A DNA stretch of 64,000 bases from Panorpa germanica (taxonomy: Eukaryota; Arthropoda; Insecta; Mecoptera; Panorpidae), in the NCBI GenBank assembly GCA_963678705.1, contig OY783209.1, positions 9,920,001-9,984,000 on the forward strand. Direction: 5' to 3'. How positions within the stretch are numbered: position 1 is the stretch's first letter; every line of letters begins with the position of its first letter. Both the position numbers and the translations under genes were made by a program. A model generated the notes under the pieces. That model was given only the letters and a program-made list of their open reading frames with translations. It did not search any database and was not told where the DNA came from. This document shows positions 25,142 to 38,500 of the stretch, piece after piece.

Positions 25142-25271
25142 AGCTGACGTGAAATATTATTATTAAAATCATTTCTAATATTGAAGTATTTATTTGTGTT
25201 ATTGTTTTAACCCATATATATTATTTAATGTGAGTACATTGAATTAAAGTAAATGTGGTGGATATAACTAG

Positions 25272-25997
<726 letters not shown>

Positions 25998-26314
25998 GTC
26001 ATTTACACCTCTTTAAGAGTGTGGAGACTTCATTATCCGATAAATTTAAATCATTATATTCTTAATAATAAATTTATATGTAAAACTTATTCATTAATTA
26101 CTTAGATTTTAAATAATCTCATTGTTCATCTGATAACAAGTCATCATTTCCATTAAAGTATTTCATGATTTTAGTGCCTCTATATTTATATTTTCACTAA
26201 AAAAAGGAAAGATTCGTTATGTTAAGTTTTGTTTTTATTTAATATATAATGAAGGATCAAAATTTATGATTTTAGTTATGTAAAAAAATGAATTTATTTG
26301 ATTGATTGTTAGAG

Positions 26315-26400
26315 GGTCGTCGATCATGCGAACTCCTGGAGGTTCACCACTGCCGTTCCCAAGTACAAACTGAATACAGACCCTCAAATAAATGCCTTTA
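26315..26400 (+). other. Unassigned terminal-exon-like GC-rich patch
   Basis: After 'gattgattgttag' (an acceptor-like end at 26313) comes an 80-bp patch much richer in GC than its surroundings. One plus-strand frame reads '...IMRTPGGSPLPFPSTN' and stops at about 26372. An AATAAA follows 15-20 bases later. A second plus frame and the minus strand are also open here. It looks like a last exon, but no partner exon was found. It may be an alternative H3.3 3' end or a relic. Confidence 0.3.
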
Positions 26401-27165
26401 TTTAATTTGTGATCTTTCGATAATATTTTGTTTTTTTTTTAACAAAAAATTGGATGTTTTTTATTTTTAAGAAATATATGACATGAAATTTATTATTTTC
26501 TTTTCTTTTTAAATGTAGGGGCACTTTCATTTCTTAATCTAAAACAAAACAGTATAATTATTCTGATAAGGTGGATATAAGACATAAGGGTAGAATAATT
26601 TTCTTTTTCAAGTAGAAATAGACCGTTAAATGTAATCAATTAAATTAGTTCAGTGTTTTTAAGATTTCAACCGAGTAATAAGTAAATATTTAAATGTAAT
26701 AGCAACGTAATTGGTTATGTGTTATGGGCATGAGTTCATGTATTCAAATATAATTGTACCTACTTACAAACGATCTACTTAATTAAAGAGCCTATTTCCT
26801 TTTCCTGCGGAACTGATTTAGTAATTCTAGAGTTTGGAAGTATTTTTAAATGCATTTGAAGATTTGCTTGCACGAAGAGGGGGTAAATGGTCGATCGACA
26901 TGACTACCTATTTATAGATTATAAATAACATTCATGTAATATTTTACTAAAGCGCAGGTTGATGAACTCATAGTTATCGTAAAAGATAATGAACATGGAT
27001 GGCAGTAAATCGTTCGGACGAACTAGTATTTAATTTATTACAAGGTCGGCAGAACGATGATGAATAACTTTCAAGCTTAATTAATTCATCAACAAGGCAC
27101 TAATTTTACAATTACATTAATCTACAAAAAAGTAGATACTAAAATAGGTCAAACAACGTTGTAAT
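26401..27165. other. Spacer between H3.3 and UQCC4
   Basis: AT-rich DNA with no supported gene, RNA or transposon. Confidence 0.5.
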
Positions 27166-27344
27166 TTAGGTTCTATTCTTTATGAAACCAGTAACTTCAA
27201 TTATGTTAGATAAACACGTGTTGTCTTTAGCAGGTATTATACTATAAGACAATCGACTTCGAGGAACTAGTTCCCCATGTTTTCTTATTTCGCCTGCATT
27301 CTTTAAGATATCTAAATACAAGTTTCTTGTTTCATTGGAAAAAA
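27166..27344 (-). other. Coding-like minus-strand stretch, unassigned
   Basis: A minus-strand frame stays open for about 110 codons from around 27490 down to a TAA at 27166-27168. Its last 55 codons (27166-27344) look coding in composition and include 'HGELVPRSRLSYSIIPAKD'. No start codon is evident. It could be the last exon of an unseen gene, an alternative 3' exon, or a pseudogene. The upstream half overlaps the end of UQCC4 in another frame. I do not recognise the peptide. Confidence 0.35.
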
Positions 27345-27446
27345 TAGAGGTCAGGTAGAAATAATATACAGATGTTATCAGTTTGAAGTTATTTATAGTT
27401 AATGCTATTACAGAATATGATAATTCTAGATCAATAATTAAGCAGT

Positions 27447-27964
27447 CTAATTCTTGTTTGTAGCCATCCCAAGCTCAGCCATTCTTTTTTCAAGTTCTGT
27501 TACATCTTTACCATGTTCTTTATTATATCTATAAGACAATATTAGTTGAGCCTCTTCTAAGCCATCTATTCTACTATATAACGTTTTTTCTAATTCTAAA
27601 TCAATATCACTTTCTTCACGTAATATGCAAAAGTAGATTAAGAAAACAGCTACACTGCCAATGACAACAAACGGTTGATACCATAGAGTATCTTGTGGCA
27701 CGCCACTGCGAGATTGTTTAGCTCGCCATTTTGCTGCGCCACTGTTTAAGAATCGAACTGGTTCATTGTTTTCTTCGTCTAATGTTTCATTTGATTTTGT
27801 TGAATAACTTGTTGATGAAGTGATTTGGTGGCATCTTCTAGAAAATATAAGATTGTATAACATAAGTGTAATGAGGTTATGTAACGTATGTCAGATTTAC
27901 AGTACCTTACTATTGGTAATAGTTTATTTAAAGAGTTTCTATTTAAGTATCTCGTAAGCAGCAT
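27447..27964 (-). CDS. UQCC4: UQCC4/CCSMST1-like complex III assembly factor
   Basis: Exon 1 is 27964-27906 and exon 2 is 27837-27447, joined in phase to 149 residues. Seen: a basic, hydroxylated N-terminus poor in acidic residues ('MLLTRYLNRNSLNKLLPIVR'), consistent with a mitochondrial targeting sequence; a conserved 'PVRFLNSGAAKWRA' block; 'WYQPFVV' leading into a single membrane span of about 18 residues; 'LREESDID' directly after it; and a charged C-terminal helix. This order fits the CCSMST1 family, renamed UQCC4, an inner-membrane protein needed for cytochrome b maturation. The assignment is from recognised family motifs, so it is likely but not certain. The next gene on the plus strand diverges from it across the repeat region. 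Confidence 0.72.
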
Positions 27965-28640
27965 TGTTAGATTTGTATAAAATAATCCTTTATTTATACT
28001 TGTATTTCGATACTGTCAAACTTTTTAGGATCCTTCAAACAGTATAAAGGTTGATACGCATATTCTCTGTAATACCAACCTTTTATTATCGATGTTTACA
28101 ACCTGTAATTTTCTATCCCGCCATCTATTATAGAGTAGAAAGTTAAATGCTATGAGATGAATTACTATTGCGTTAAATTACTGCAGATGATTGCATTACG
28201 ATAAACTGTTCATGCACTATTGGCACGAGCTTCCACAGAGTACGGCAAATGAGACACTTGCTCACTTTGGAAATACAAATTGACACTGGATAAAATGGAA
28301 TTTTAAAAAAACTACTAAGTCATACTTGTACAACGCAATGTATAGTTAAAAGTAAAAAATTATAAATTACAAAAATTGTATATAAAAATATTTTCATTTC
28401 AATTATACGAAATAAAATTCTCTTGTTATTAAAAGTTAATAAAGGAAGAAACTGTAAAGCAGAAATGATGTGTTTTTATTCTCTTTATAAGATAACGTAA
28501 TTATTTTTAAGACTAACAAAAAATATTTCATAAATATTAATAGAAAAACGCCTGAATGTTATGCAACATATATAACTCAAGTTCCAGACCGTGATGCTAT
28601 TTATCATAATTATAAAAGAAGAAAATTTAGAAAATATTTG
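27965..28640. other. Upstream region of UQCC4
   Basis: AT-rich DNA holding the UQCC4 promoter side. No TATA box or other clear element was identified, and no gene is seen. Confidence 0.4.
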
Positions 28641-31500
28641 TTTGGCAATCTTAAGAAGGTCTTAAGAAAGTCTTCTTTAGCATTTCGAAGATTTCAAGAA
28701 GGTTATAGACTTCTTTCATCTCGAAAATGTAAAAAAATTATTTTACAAATTTAAAAAATTTAACATATTCTTGGATTTTAAGAAGGTTATAGCCTTGTTT
28801 TATCTCGAAAACTTAAAAACACTAGCTGTTCGGCCCGTAGCAAGACAACGAGTGTGAGTTATGTATTTATTTTTTTAATAATTAATATTTCAAATATGTT
28901 TATATTTTTGATTGATCTAGGCTTTTTTTTAGAAACCAAGTTATTCTCTTCAATTTCTTTGATACAGTTACCTTCGACATTTGTAAATATAAAAAAAATA
29001 CTACAAACGTGTTTGGCTTTTACGCGACCTTTGTTTTAATTCATGGACATTTTTCTAAATTTATTTTTTGGATTTCTTGAAATTTTTTGATGCAGTTATG
29101 TTCGGTAGGCTTTAAATTAAGGAACTTCTTCGTTACATTTTAAATATCTTCGCGATTCTGACTTTTATTTGACCTTTTTTAAATTCATGGACATTTTTCT
29201 CTAAATTTTTTTTTGGATTTCTTGAAATTTTTTGATGCAGTTATGTTCATTATGCTTTAAATTAAAGAACTGCTTTATAACATTTTAAATATCTACGCGA
29301 GTCAGGCTTTTATGCGACCTTTTTTAAATTCATGGACATTTTTTTTCTAATTTTTTTTTTTTAATTTCTTAAATTTTTTTGATGCAGTTATGTTCATTAG
29401 GCTTTAAATTAAAGAACTGCATCATTAGATTTTAAAAATCTACGCAGAAACTCAAAAAAATGCATTGCTCTTAAAATCATAAAAGTGAACCTTTTCATCA
29501 TTTTTAACAAGATTATAGTCTTCTTTCATTACATACTCCGGTATAGAGATTTAATATATTGATATATCATAAACTAAAATACTTATTAAAAAATGAATTA
29601 TAAATACGAAATCAGCATTCAAAATTAAGTTAAAATCCGTTATAAAATGACATATATTTTTCTTAAATTTTTATGAAAAGTAAGAAGGTTATACTCTTCT
29701 TCATCAATATATTAAATCTCATTATCGGAGTATGTAATGAAAGAAGACTATAATCTTGTTAAAAATGATGAAAAGGTTCACTTTTATGATTTTAAGAGCA
29801 ATGCAATTTTTTGTGTTTCTGCGTAGATATTTAAAATCTAATGAAGTAGTTCTTTAATTTAAAACATTACGAACATAACTGCATCAAAAAAATTCAAGAA
29901 AATGTATTTTTTTCTTTTTGAAGAAAATGTCCAGTAAGAAGGTTATACTCTTCTTACTTTTCATAAAAAATTAAGAAAAATATATGTCATTTTATAACGG
30001 ATTTTAACTTAATTTTGAAGGCTGATTTCATATTTGTAATTCATTTTTAAATAAGTGTTTTAGTTTATGATATATCAATATATTAAATCTCTTTGTCGGA
30101 GTATGCAATGAAAGAAGACTATAATCTTGTTAAAAATGATGAAAAGGTTCACTTTTATGATTTTAAGAGCAATGCATTTTTTTGAGTTTCTGCATAGATA
30201 TTTAAAATCTAATGATGCAGTTCTTTAATTTAAAGACTAACGAACATAACTGCATCAAAAAAATTAAAGAAATTAAAAAAAAAAATTAGAAAAAAAATGT
30301 CCATGAATTTAAAAAAGGTCGCATAAAAGCCAGAATCGCGTAGATATTTAAAATGTAATGAAACAGTTCCTTAATTTAAAGCATAACGAACATAACTGCA
30401 TTAAAAAATTTCAAGAAATTAAAAAAAAAATTTTAGAAAAAAAAGTCCATGAATTTAAAAAAGGTCGCATAAAAGTCAGAATCGCAAAGGTGTTGAAAAT
30501 GTAATGAAACAGTTATTTACTTTAAAGCCTAATGAACATAACTGCATCAAAAAATTTCAAGAAATCCAAAAAAAATGTTAGAAAAAAAGTCCATGAATTT
30601 AAAAAAGGTCGCATAAAAGCCAGAATCGCGTAGATATTTAAAATGTAATGAAACAGTTCCTTAACTTAAAGCATAACGAACATAACTGCATTAAAAAATT
30701 TCAAGAAATTCGAAAAAAAATTTTAGAAAAAAAAGTCCATGAATTTAAAAAAGGTCGCATAAAAGTCAGAATCGCAAAGGTGTTGAAAATGTAATGAAAC
30801 AGTTATTTACTTTAAAGCCTAATGAACATAACTGCATCAAAAAATTTCAAGAAATCCAAAAAAAATGTTAGAAAAAAAGTCCATGAATTTAAAAAAGGTC
30901 GCATAAAAGCCAGAATCGCGTAGATATTTAAAATGTAATGAAACAGTTCCTTAATTTAAAGCATAACGAACATAACTGCATTAAAAAAATTCAAGAAATT
31001 CGAAAAAAAATTTTAGAAAAAAAAGTCCATGAATTTAAAAAAGGTCGCATAAAAGTCAGAATCGCAAAGGTGTTGAAAATGTAATGTAACAGTTATTTAC
31101 TTTAAAGCCTAATGAACATAACTGCATCAAAAAATTTCAAGAAATCCAAAAAAAATGTTAGAAAAAAATGTCCATGAATTTAATAAAACATCATTACGCC
31201 TAACCGAGCGGCAACATTACTTACGAGCAAAATTTACAGTACAAGAAAATCATGTATTTTGCTATTTTAAAAAATATGATTTTACAAAATTTAAAAATTT
31301 AACAGTTTCTTGGATTTTAAGTAGGTTTATCTTCTCTTACTCTTCTCTTTTCTACTCTATATTCTTCTTTCATATCGAAAATTTAAAAAATATGATTTTA
31401 CAAACTTTAAAAATTTAACAGTTTCTTGGTATTTTAGAAAGTTATAGTCTTCTTTCATCTCGAAAAATAGGAAAACATTTTTTTTGCAAACTTTAAAAAA
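28640..31500. repeat. Foldback array of about 145-bp monomers with 290-bp dimers
   Basis: The left arm (29035-29460) holds three plus-oriented monomers, with 'tcatggaca' at about 29040, 29185 and 29330. A core segment (29455-29690) follows. A partial inverted copy (29700-29935), a full inverted core (29935-30180) and inverted monomers to 31180 come next. In the right arm two monomer types alternate. Type A begins at 30317, 30607 and 30897; type B at 30463, 30753 and 31043. This gives exact 290-bp dimers, three in a row and nearly identical. Short related motifs ('aagaaggttatag...ttctttcatctcgaaaa') flank both sides near 28660-28810 and 31280-31470. It has no coding capacity. Confidence 0.9.
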
Positions 31501-32300
31501 TGAACCTATTTGCAAGAACCTTAAAATAATAATATTTAAAAAATGAGATGTGGAAGAGCACATATCTTGGTGTGTGTATTTTCATTTTGAAAAAGCGAAG
31601 CCAAAATTAATAATTACGTAAGTAATTAATTATAAAGATAATTAAAATTAATAATTGAAATAAAACAACTAGTGCCATCTATGAAGCGGTAGTTTCAGAG
31701 TTACTTTTTATAGTTATTAATTTCAATAATAGATGGCACACGAATTTAATTGCCCCGTGTTTAGTTGCAACCATATATACAGTATTCAAATATATAATTA
31801 CAATTAAACCCAGAAGATATAGATCCGGAATATAGATAGAAACGAGCCCCAAGATACAGTAGTCTGGAGTCAAATATCAATGATCTCGTCCGTCAAAAAA
31901 CTTCTTACTTTTCATAAAAATTGAATATTACAAATGTAACGCACTGAAGGCCTTAATCTACTACTTATAAATATATTAGTTTTGTAATTAATTTATTCTG
32001 TAGTTTATTCATTTTGTAAAATGTTCTTTCTGCCACAATTAACGCCTGACCTTATGCAACAGCTTCTACATTTTCTCTCTCGATCTAATAAACCCTAATT
32101 AAACCAGATGGCAAATTTAAATAGCGAATTTTTAAACCTTCATTTCATTATTGTTATCAACAGTTATCAACGTAATTATTAAATCTAATCAGTCTAATGT
32201 AATGTACATATTCATTATTGAACATGAATATCAAATATATAGTTTATAGTTAAAAGCATTTATATAGTTTTAAAATCCTTTAATATATATTTTATTTTAT
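31501..32300. other. Spacer upstream of the ARB2A-like gene
   Basis: AT-rich DNA with no supported gene. It presumably contains the ARB2A-like promoter near 32050-32290. Confidence 0.4.
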
Positions 32301-32307
32301 TTTCAAA

Positions 32308-33931
32308 ATGATGAGATTCTTTAACATGTTTACTAAGGTAACACTTACGTCAAAACTTAAAATTCACACCCATCAAGCCTTCGCAAAAAACTTCAAACAA
32401 ATAAAGGTTATGTTGGGTTATGTTTTCAAAGAATCTTATAAATTTTCATTGTTGCTTTTTTTTGATTGTAAGTTTTTAACAATAATGTAATCATAAATAG
32501 TACTTTAATATTCAGTATTTATTTACAGGCCTTTAAATTAACATCCCCTGAAATGGAACCAAAGCTTTCTAAATTAGCTGATTTTGGTTACGCTTTTAAT
32601 AAAGGTAATAATAATATTTACAGTGAATTTTGTATATATATATTAAATATATGTTTCAATAATATTTTTAGATGGTCAGCTTAGGAAAATTGAAACCGAC
32701 ACGGGACTTCCTGGTGACAAACATTTTGAATTTGAGATCAGTGATAATCATGCTACAAACCAAAGAAATTATGAAAACATAGGCGAAGTAATTAAAAACT
32801 TTGTGCAAATATTTAACAACGAAGTATAATTTGATACAAAGCGATTTATTTTAAGGTCCTAACTGAATATGTCTACGAGTTACTAGAGAATGATATTGGA
32901 CTTCAAAAATTACCTGTTCCTAAAAACCGAGCCCCAGATAAAAGTAGTTTTATTTTCGCTTCTAAAGACGCTTTCACGAATCCAAATAAATTAATTATTT
33001 TGATTCATGGAAGTGGAGTTGTTCGTGCAGGACAATGGGCTAGGAGGTAACAGAAATCGAATCATAATGTTACATCAATATTACAAATTTCATTTCTTTT
33101 TCAATTGCAGTCTTATAATAAATGACTCCTTAAAAACCGGAACACAATTTGAGTATATTAAACGGGCTTTGGCCTCAGGATACGGCGTGCTAGTAACAAA
33201 CACAAATGATAACTACCGACAAATTAATGACAGAAAAATTGTTCTCGAGGGAAGCGAATCCCCAGAACGTCACATGGAGACTGTTTGGAATTCCTACATC
33301 AAGGAAGCAAAAGCTAAAAAAATATTTATCGTGGCCCACAGTTACGGTGGTGTAATCACTGTTAAATTAGTGAGTTTTTATTTGATGATTATTCTGTTAT
33401 TGATATAGAAAAAAACAATTATATCCAGTCACAATTACTTCGTCAAAATCAATTGTATCCAGTCACAATAACCATTTCAAGTGCGTCATATATTGCAAAC
33501 TTTTCAGGCAGCAACAATTAAAGAATTTGAACAAAGAGTCACTGCTGTTGCACTAACAGATTCTGTTCATTACATGGCAAGAGATAACGCTTCTGGAAAC
33601 AGCAATCAATTCCTAAAGAAGGTAATAAAAATAAACACTTGCGTTAAAAAGGTACAAGAAGTATATTTTCTATTAAATTATGTTAATTAGATTTCAAGAA
33701 ATTGGGTGTCTTCCAAAGATCCTCTCGATTCTTCGCAACGTACTTCAGACAACGACATTCCAAGAGTTTCTGCAGGTCGTTTACTAATATCATTTATATT
33801 TCTCTAAATTAAACAATTTAATCTAACAGCTTTCTTTTTTAGGTCATCCCAAACATGAAATGACTTCCAGTTCCTGTATAGATTCCGTGTTCAAATTTTT
33901 TGATGAAATGTTAGGAAATTCAATGGAATAA
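32308..33931 (+). CDS. ARB2A: ARB2A (FAM172A)-like alpha/beta-hydrolase-fold protein
   Basis: Exons 32308-32337, 32529-32604, 32672-32787, 32856-33046, 33111-33369, 33508-33621, 33691-33775 and 33843-33931 total 960 nt, or 319 residues. Family features in order: 'LADFGYAFN', 'YVYELLE', 'LIILIHGSGVVRAGQWARR', 'VLVTNTNDN', 'IFIVAHSYGGVITVKL', 'VALTDSVH', 'RNWVSSKDPLD' and 'PRVSAG'. Fission yeast Arb2 belongs to the Argonaute siRNA chaperone complex; vertebrate FAM172A/ARB2A is linked to Argonaute and co-transcriptional splicing. The 'AHSYGG' segment resembles a hydrolase nucleophile elbow, so catalysis is possible but unproven. The first exon codes only ten residues and is the least certain part. 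The last intron has a weak donor (G|GTCGTT). Confidence 0.9.
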
Positions 33932-34205
33932 ACAAAGTTTTTCTAACAATTGTTTTATTGAAATATTACTGAAAATATAACTAATATTTATTACCCTGGG
34001 TCCACAGATGCGTGTTCGCTTATTCTTTGCCGATTGTTCATCGAAACGGCGTGTACAAAGATATTTGTATGGCAATTGTCCATGGATGAAGCAAATAAAC
34101 TTTTGATGTGTTTTAATTGAAGTTTTCGTACAACGAGCACGCATGTGTGGACCCCGTGTAAGAGTTTGGGACTATGTAATTTCATACATATTATATATTA
34201 CATAT

Positions 34206-34269
<64 letters not shown>

Positions 34270-35540
34270 AATCTACTTGCTAATTATAATATGTTAATTT
34301 CATTATTTGTACGTTTATAATTTTCTTACACTTACAAAGCAAACATGTTTTACTTATTAAACATTTTTGTATTTATAAGTTTGATTTGTATCTTCAGTTT
34401 CTTTTTTCCGAATTTTGGATTTATATATGTATTTTCTTATCTCGACAAACTTTTTTTAAAGACTTATTTCATTTGGGCATGTATTAATTATGAATGTTAT
34501 AGTAGGGTAGTTTTCAGTTAATGAGTTTATAATTTATATCATGGAACAGATAACGCGTACAAATCGAACATTACAAACTAAATCACTAAGATGGTTTATA
34601 ACTTACAACACAATACATTATAAGATAGCTAAAAATATTGTTAACAATGAAGGTTGGAGCAAACTATTTAATCATTTTTACTCATAAGCACAAAATTTAT
34701 GAATGGGCTTGTGACCATATACAACATATACGCATAAGAGTTACTACTTACAGCTGGATCAAGTTTTTTATTATCATTGTTGTGAAAAAAGAAAAATAAT
34801 CTCGATTAATAATTTCTTCCGTGACGTCATACGCAGAACTAAAAGAAATCCAATTTTTGAATACATAACAAATAGAAACTTTAATATACATATATTTAAA
34901 TATAAATGAATTCACCAGCCCATTCTCCAGGTTTTCATAGATCAATGAAGTCCTTTACATTACCCAAAGTTAATTTAAATTCATTGTACAAAGTCAATAT
35001 AAATAATGCATTTTGTTATAAGAGAAAAATAATCAATGCAATCTATTTTGCAACAGATTTTTATCAAATTTCAATAAATAATAAAACTATTAATAACTTT
35101 ATATCGTTTATTAAGATTACATTAAAATATAAAAAGATTAACAGTAATAAATATTTATTACTGTTTTGTAGAGAATTTTAACCAATTTACTTTTAAGACA
35201 ATACTTTTACTAGAATAAGTTACAGCGCTACATCCCATCCTTTTGAAATGAAATTTTCAATAAATTTTGATACTTATATTAAATTTTGCGTTTTAATGTA
35301 ACGCACATTACCTTATAGACGATCACAACTTGTGCCCGGTAAAACCGCTACTTAGAAAGTAAAGTTACATTCTGAAAATTAGAGGTAAAACATTTAAATA
35401 AAATATAATTAACAATTCTTTTTATAATCCAACGTGAAATGTATTATCTGCCATTAGTCATACAACTGGTGACACATCTAAGTTCTGACTCTAAATAAAG
35501 AATTAAAAAATAATGTAAGATTATTTTTAAGTCACCAAAA
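33932..35540. other. Spacer between convergent ARB2A-like and NPL4 genes
   Basis: AT-rich DNA. A lone MITE-end-like GGGCTTGTG occurs at 34705. The open frame at 34906-35181 is AT-biased with no recognisable domain and is not called as a gene. Confidence 0.45.
34208..34264. repeat. (AT)n microsatellite
   Basis: More than 25 AT units in the spacer after the ARB2A-like gene. Confidence 0.95.
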
Positions 35541-38500
35541 CTAAAGAAATGTTAATGATTCTGACCTTGGCAGACTACACATATCGCAGGAAGCCATATC
35601 AGCTGGATTTATAAAGGTGCAATGCGGGCATGTCCATGGTCGTCCAACGTCTCCTGATGTTATTGGCCCCCCAGTGTTTACAGATCCAACTGCAGTTCCT
35701 GCTGCACTAACAGGCCTGGAATCGAAGAATAGAATAGATCCCACATAAATATACATCTCACATAAATTTCATACTGAATCCACCATACCTTGAACCCGGT
35801 GGAGAAGTTCCACTAGCTGCTATAAGTTGTTCCAAAGTAGCCCAATGGTCTGACGAACTCCATTCTTGAGCAAGATTTCTATCAGATGTCCTAACTGCTG
35901 CAAAGAGCGGTCCCATCGATGGCCCCAATGGCAACATGTCCATGTGGTAAAGATACAACAATAGATGAAAATCGGACATAGCCTAAGAACAAAAAATATT
36001 TATTTATATTATATTCGCATTATTACAGTAACGTATAACGTACCTCAAGAAATTCATTTTGCGCCCATTGACCTAAATAAGTAGCTAACGAATTAAAGTC
36101 TTGCAAATGTCCCTCTAACAGACGATTCTCTATAGGGAAAGGTCGTTTATCAGGAGATGATGTAAATGTGAATTGCGGAACCATTGGAGTTGATGCTGGA
36201 ACATCAACCAGTAAATATTCAACTGGCAAAGGACGAGCTAGTCTTGATACTTCATTACCGTAAGAATCCTTTTCCTAAAATATAAATTACCATATGTAAA
36301 ATAATTAAAAATGAATTTCAATAAATAGTATTCCAAATTCAATTATTTTAGGATTTAAAATAATTCTGTAAAATTGTAATCATAAAATCTTCATACAGGT
36401 GGCAGTAGGAAATAAAATGATGTATGTATCCTTAGAAATGCGTAATAATTGCAACTTATAAGAAAATGTTATTGTGCAGAATTAAGATTCAATTTATATT
36501 ATTAATATTTCATTATTTTTTTTAAATATACATAATTATAAACGGAATGTATTTCTTTTTTGTTTGTAATGTACGTGCTCAGGAAATTCGCAGTGAAATC
36601 TTTTCGTCTGAATTGTATAGTTAAAATGGAAACTTAAAAAATAGGGTCTCATTGAAAGCCATTTATTCTAGTAAGACTTATCATTAAAAGAGGACAATAT
36701 TGTTTATTAAGAAATGTAATTAAATATTCTTAATTCATACACATTACAACTGTACAATGTTAATTCTGAAAAATGTAATCTGTTGAGTGGAACGAAGTTA
36801 GCGCACATACCAATCTGGAAAACAATATGGCGCTGCCCGTATACAAAACGTAAAATGATGTGGCATAACACATCGATTTTATTTTAAATTTTAGTTAAAT
36901 ATAAATTATTTTTCAATGTACAGCCGTGCGTTTCGGCGTTATATTGTTCGTTAAAATGTGACAAAATATATACAATTATTCGTTACTAACTGTATAATAT
37001 ACAAGTACAAAGATTTTTTTTTGGTCTACATGTCGTTCCTGTCATAGCAAAAACGTAGACAGTTTTCGTTTTAATAATTTACAATCAAAACACAAATGAG
37101 TAACACCTAGCTGTGTAACTTCACGCCAACAGTGCACGGTAGGAAAAGTGTATGTGTAAAATATTTAATGTGGAAATACCATTTCCTGTTCCTTAATTTT
37201 ATTTCCTATTTTTCCATATTTTACTTTCATTCATTTTATACAACAATTTGTCTGAAAATGACCTTCAAATATGGCGGGAAATTAGACACTTGTTATGTAA
37301 CTAAACATCTATGACAGGTTCCTATTATGTTTATACACATATCGTCCTTTTTTCTGTGTTTTCCCAATATCCTGGAACTTCATATGCATTTTCTTTTATT
37401 GCTTTTTGTGTAGTTCTATTCTACTCAATTACTATATCTTCTCCTACAATGCATTTAAAAACTACAATTATATTAGTCATTTTAAAATCTAATGGTTATT
37501 AATATGTTTTATATTTACAGTGTGTCTTATCATATTTCGTGTTAGTGTATAATAAAATGTTTCATATTGATCGAAATAGCTTTGATATTATGTTCAACTC
37601 CACAAATTGAAGATAACAGTGATAAGAAACTTATTTGGGTTTACTGTTATAAACCGGCAAGTTCTAAACCCTACTAGGTCATTTTATTTTACAATATGAA
37701 CATTGAATTAAAAAAAAAACAGGATGTTTAATTACTATCTGATATTTTTGTTTTATTTGTCATAGAGTCTTACGCATTTTTATTGATTTACGTTACGTTT
37801 TAGCAATCTAATAATTGAATATAATCGGATAACAAAATATGTGAATACTAACACCCGAAAAGTATTTGAGTTGAGAAACCCTATATGACTTTGGTTTCAA
37901 TATTATTTAATAGTAAACTATAGCATGTTTCTACCATGTCTATGAACTGATAAGATTCTGATAAAATATTAGAACTTGCTATTTTGAATTTAACTGCTTT
38001 TACCCAGAAAATAATTACTTTCCTTTCCATGAAAAAATAGATAACATATTATACAATGCCCCAAATATTACTAAAACTTTTCAGACTTTGTTTCCTAGGT
38101 CTGCATACTAATTTGTATGTTTTGTTATATAAGATAAATTAAAAGTTATTTGTTTTTCGCTATGGTATCACGCAGGATTTTTTGTCTTAGATGGAGCCTG
38201 GTGGCTTAGCGGATTTAGAGGACTTAACTCTATGCAGCTGCTGCAAACTACCATTCAATGAAACCGACCAAACACCAAAAGTGTTAGCATGTCGACATCA
38301 TTTTTGTTTAAAATGCATAAGTACAGTGATGCTCAAAGGTCGGGAGCTGTACTGTATTCATTGTTGGAAACGTACAGAAATGCCCGATCATAAGCCAGAA
38401 AATTTGCCAACTTACACCGCGGTACTAGTGTTGACGCAAAATTTTGGGACATTAACAATCAATCCGCATCATATACATCCGAAGCCCCCCGATAAACCAG

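Noticed and set aside
31155-31418. 87-codon frame at the right edge of the foldback
   Set aside because: Begins within the repeat monomer and is composed of A/T-run codons; a by-product of the repeat.
28640-31500. CRISPR array
   Set aside because: Monomers are about 145 bp, AT-rich, contiguous and inverted, with no short repeat/unique spacer pattern; the window is eukaryotic.
34906-35181. 91-codon plus-strand frame starting 'MNSPAHSPGFH'
   Set aside because: Only the first 25 codons look unusual; the rest is Asn/Lys/Ile-rich AT-biased sequence with no homology recognised.
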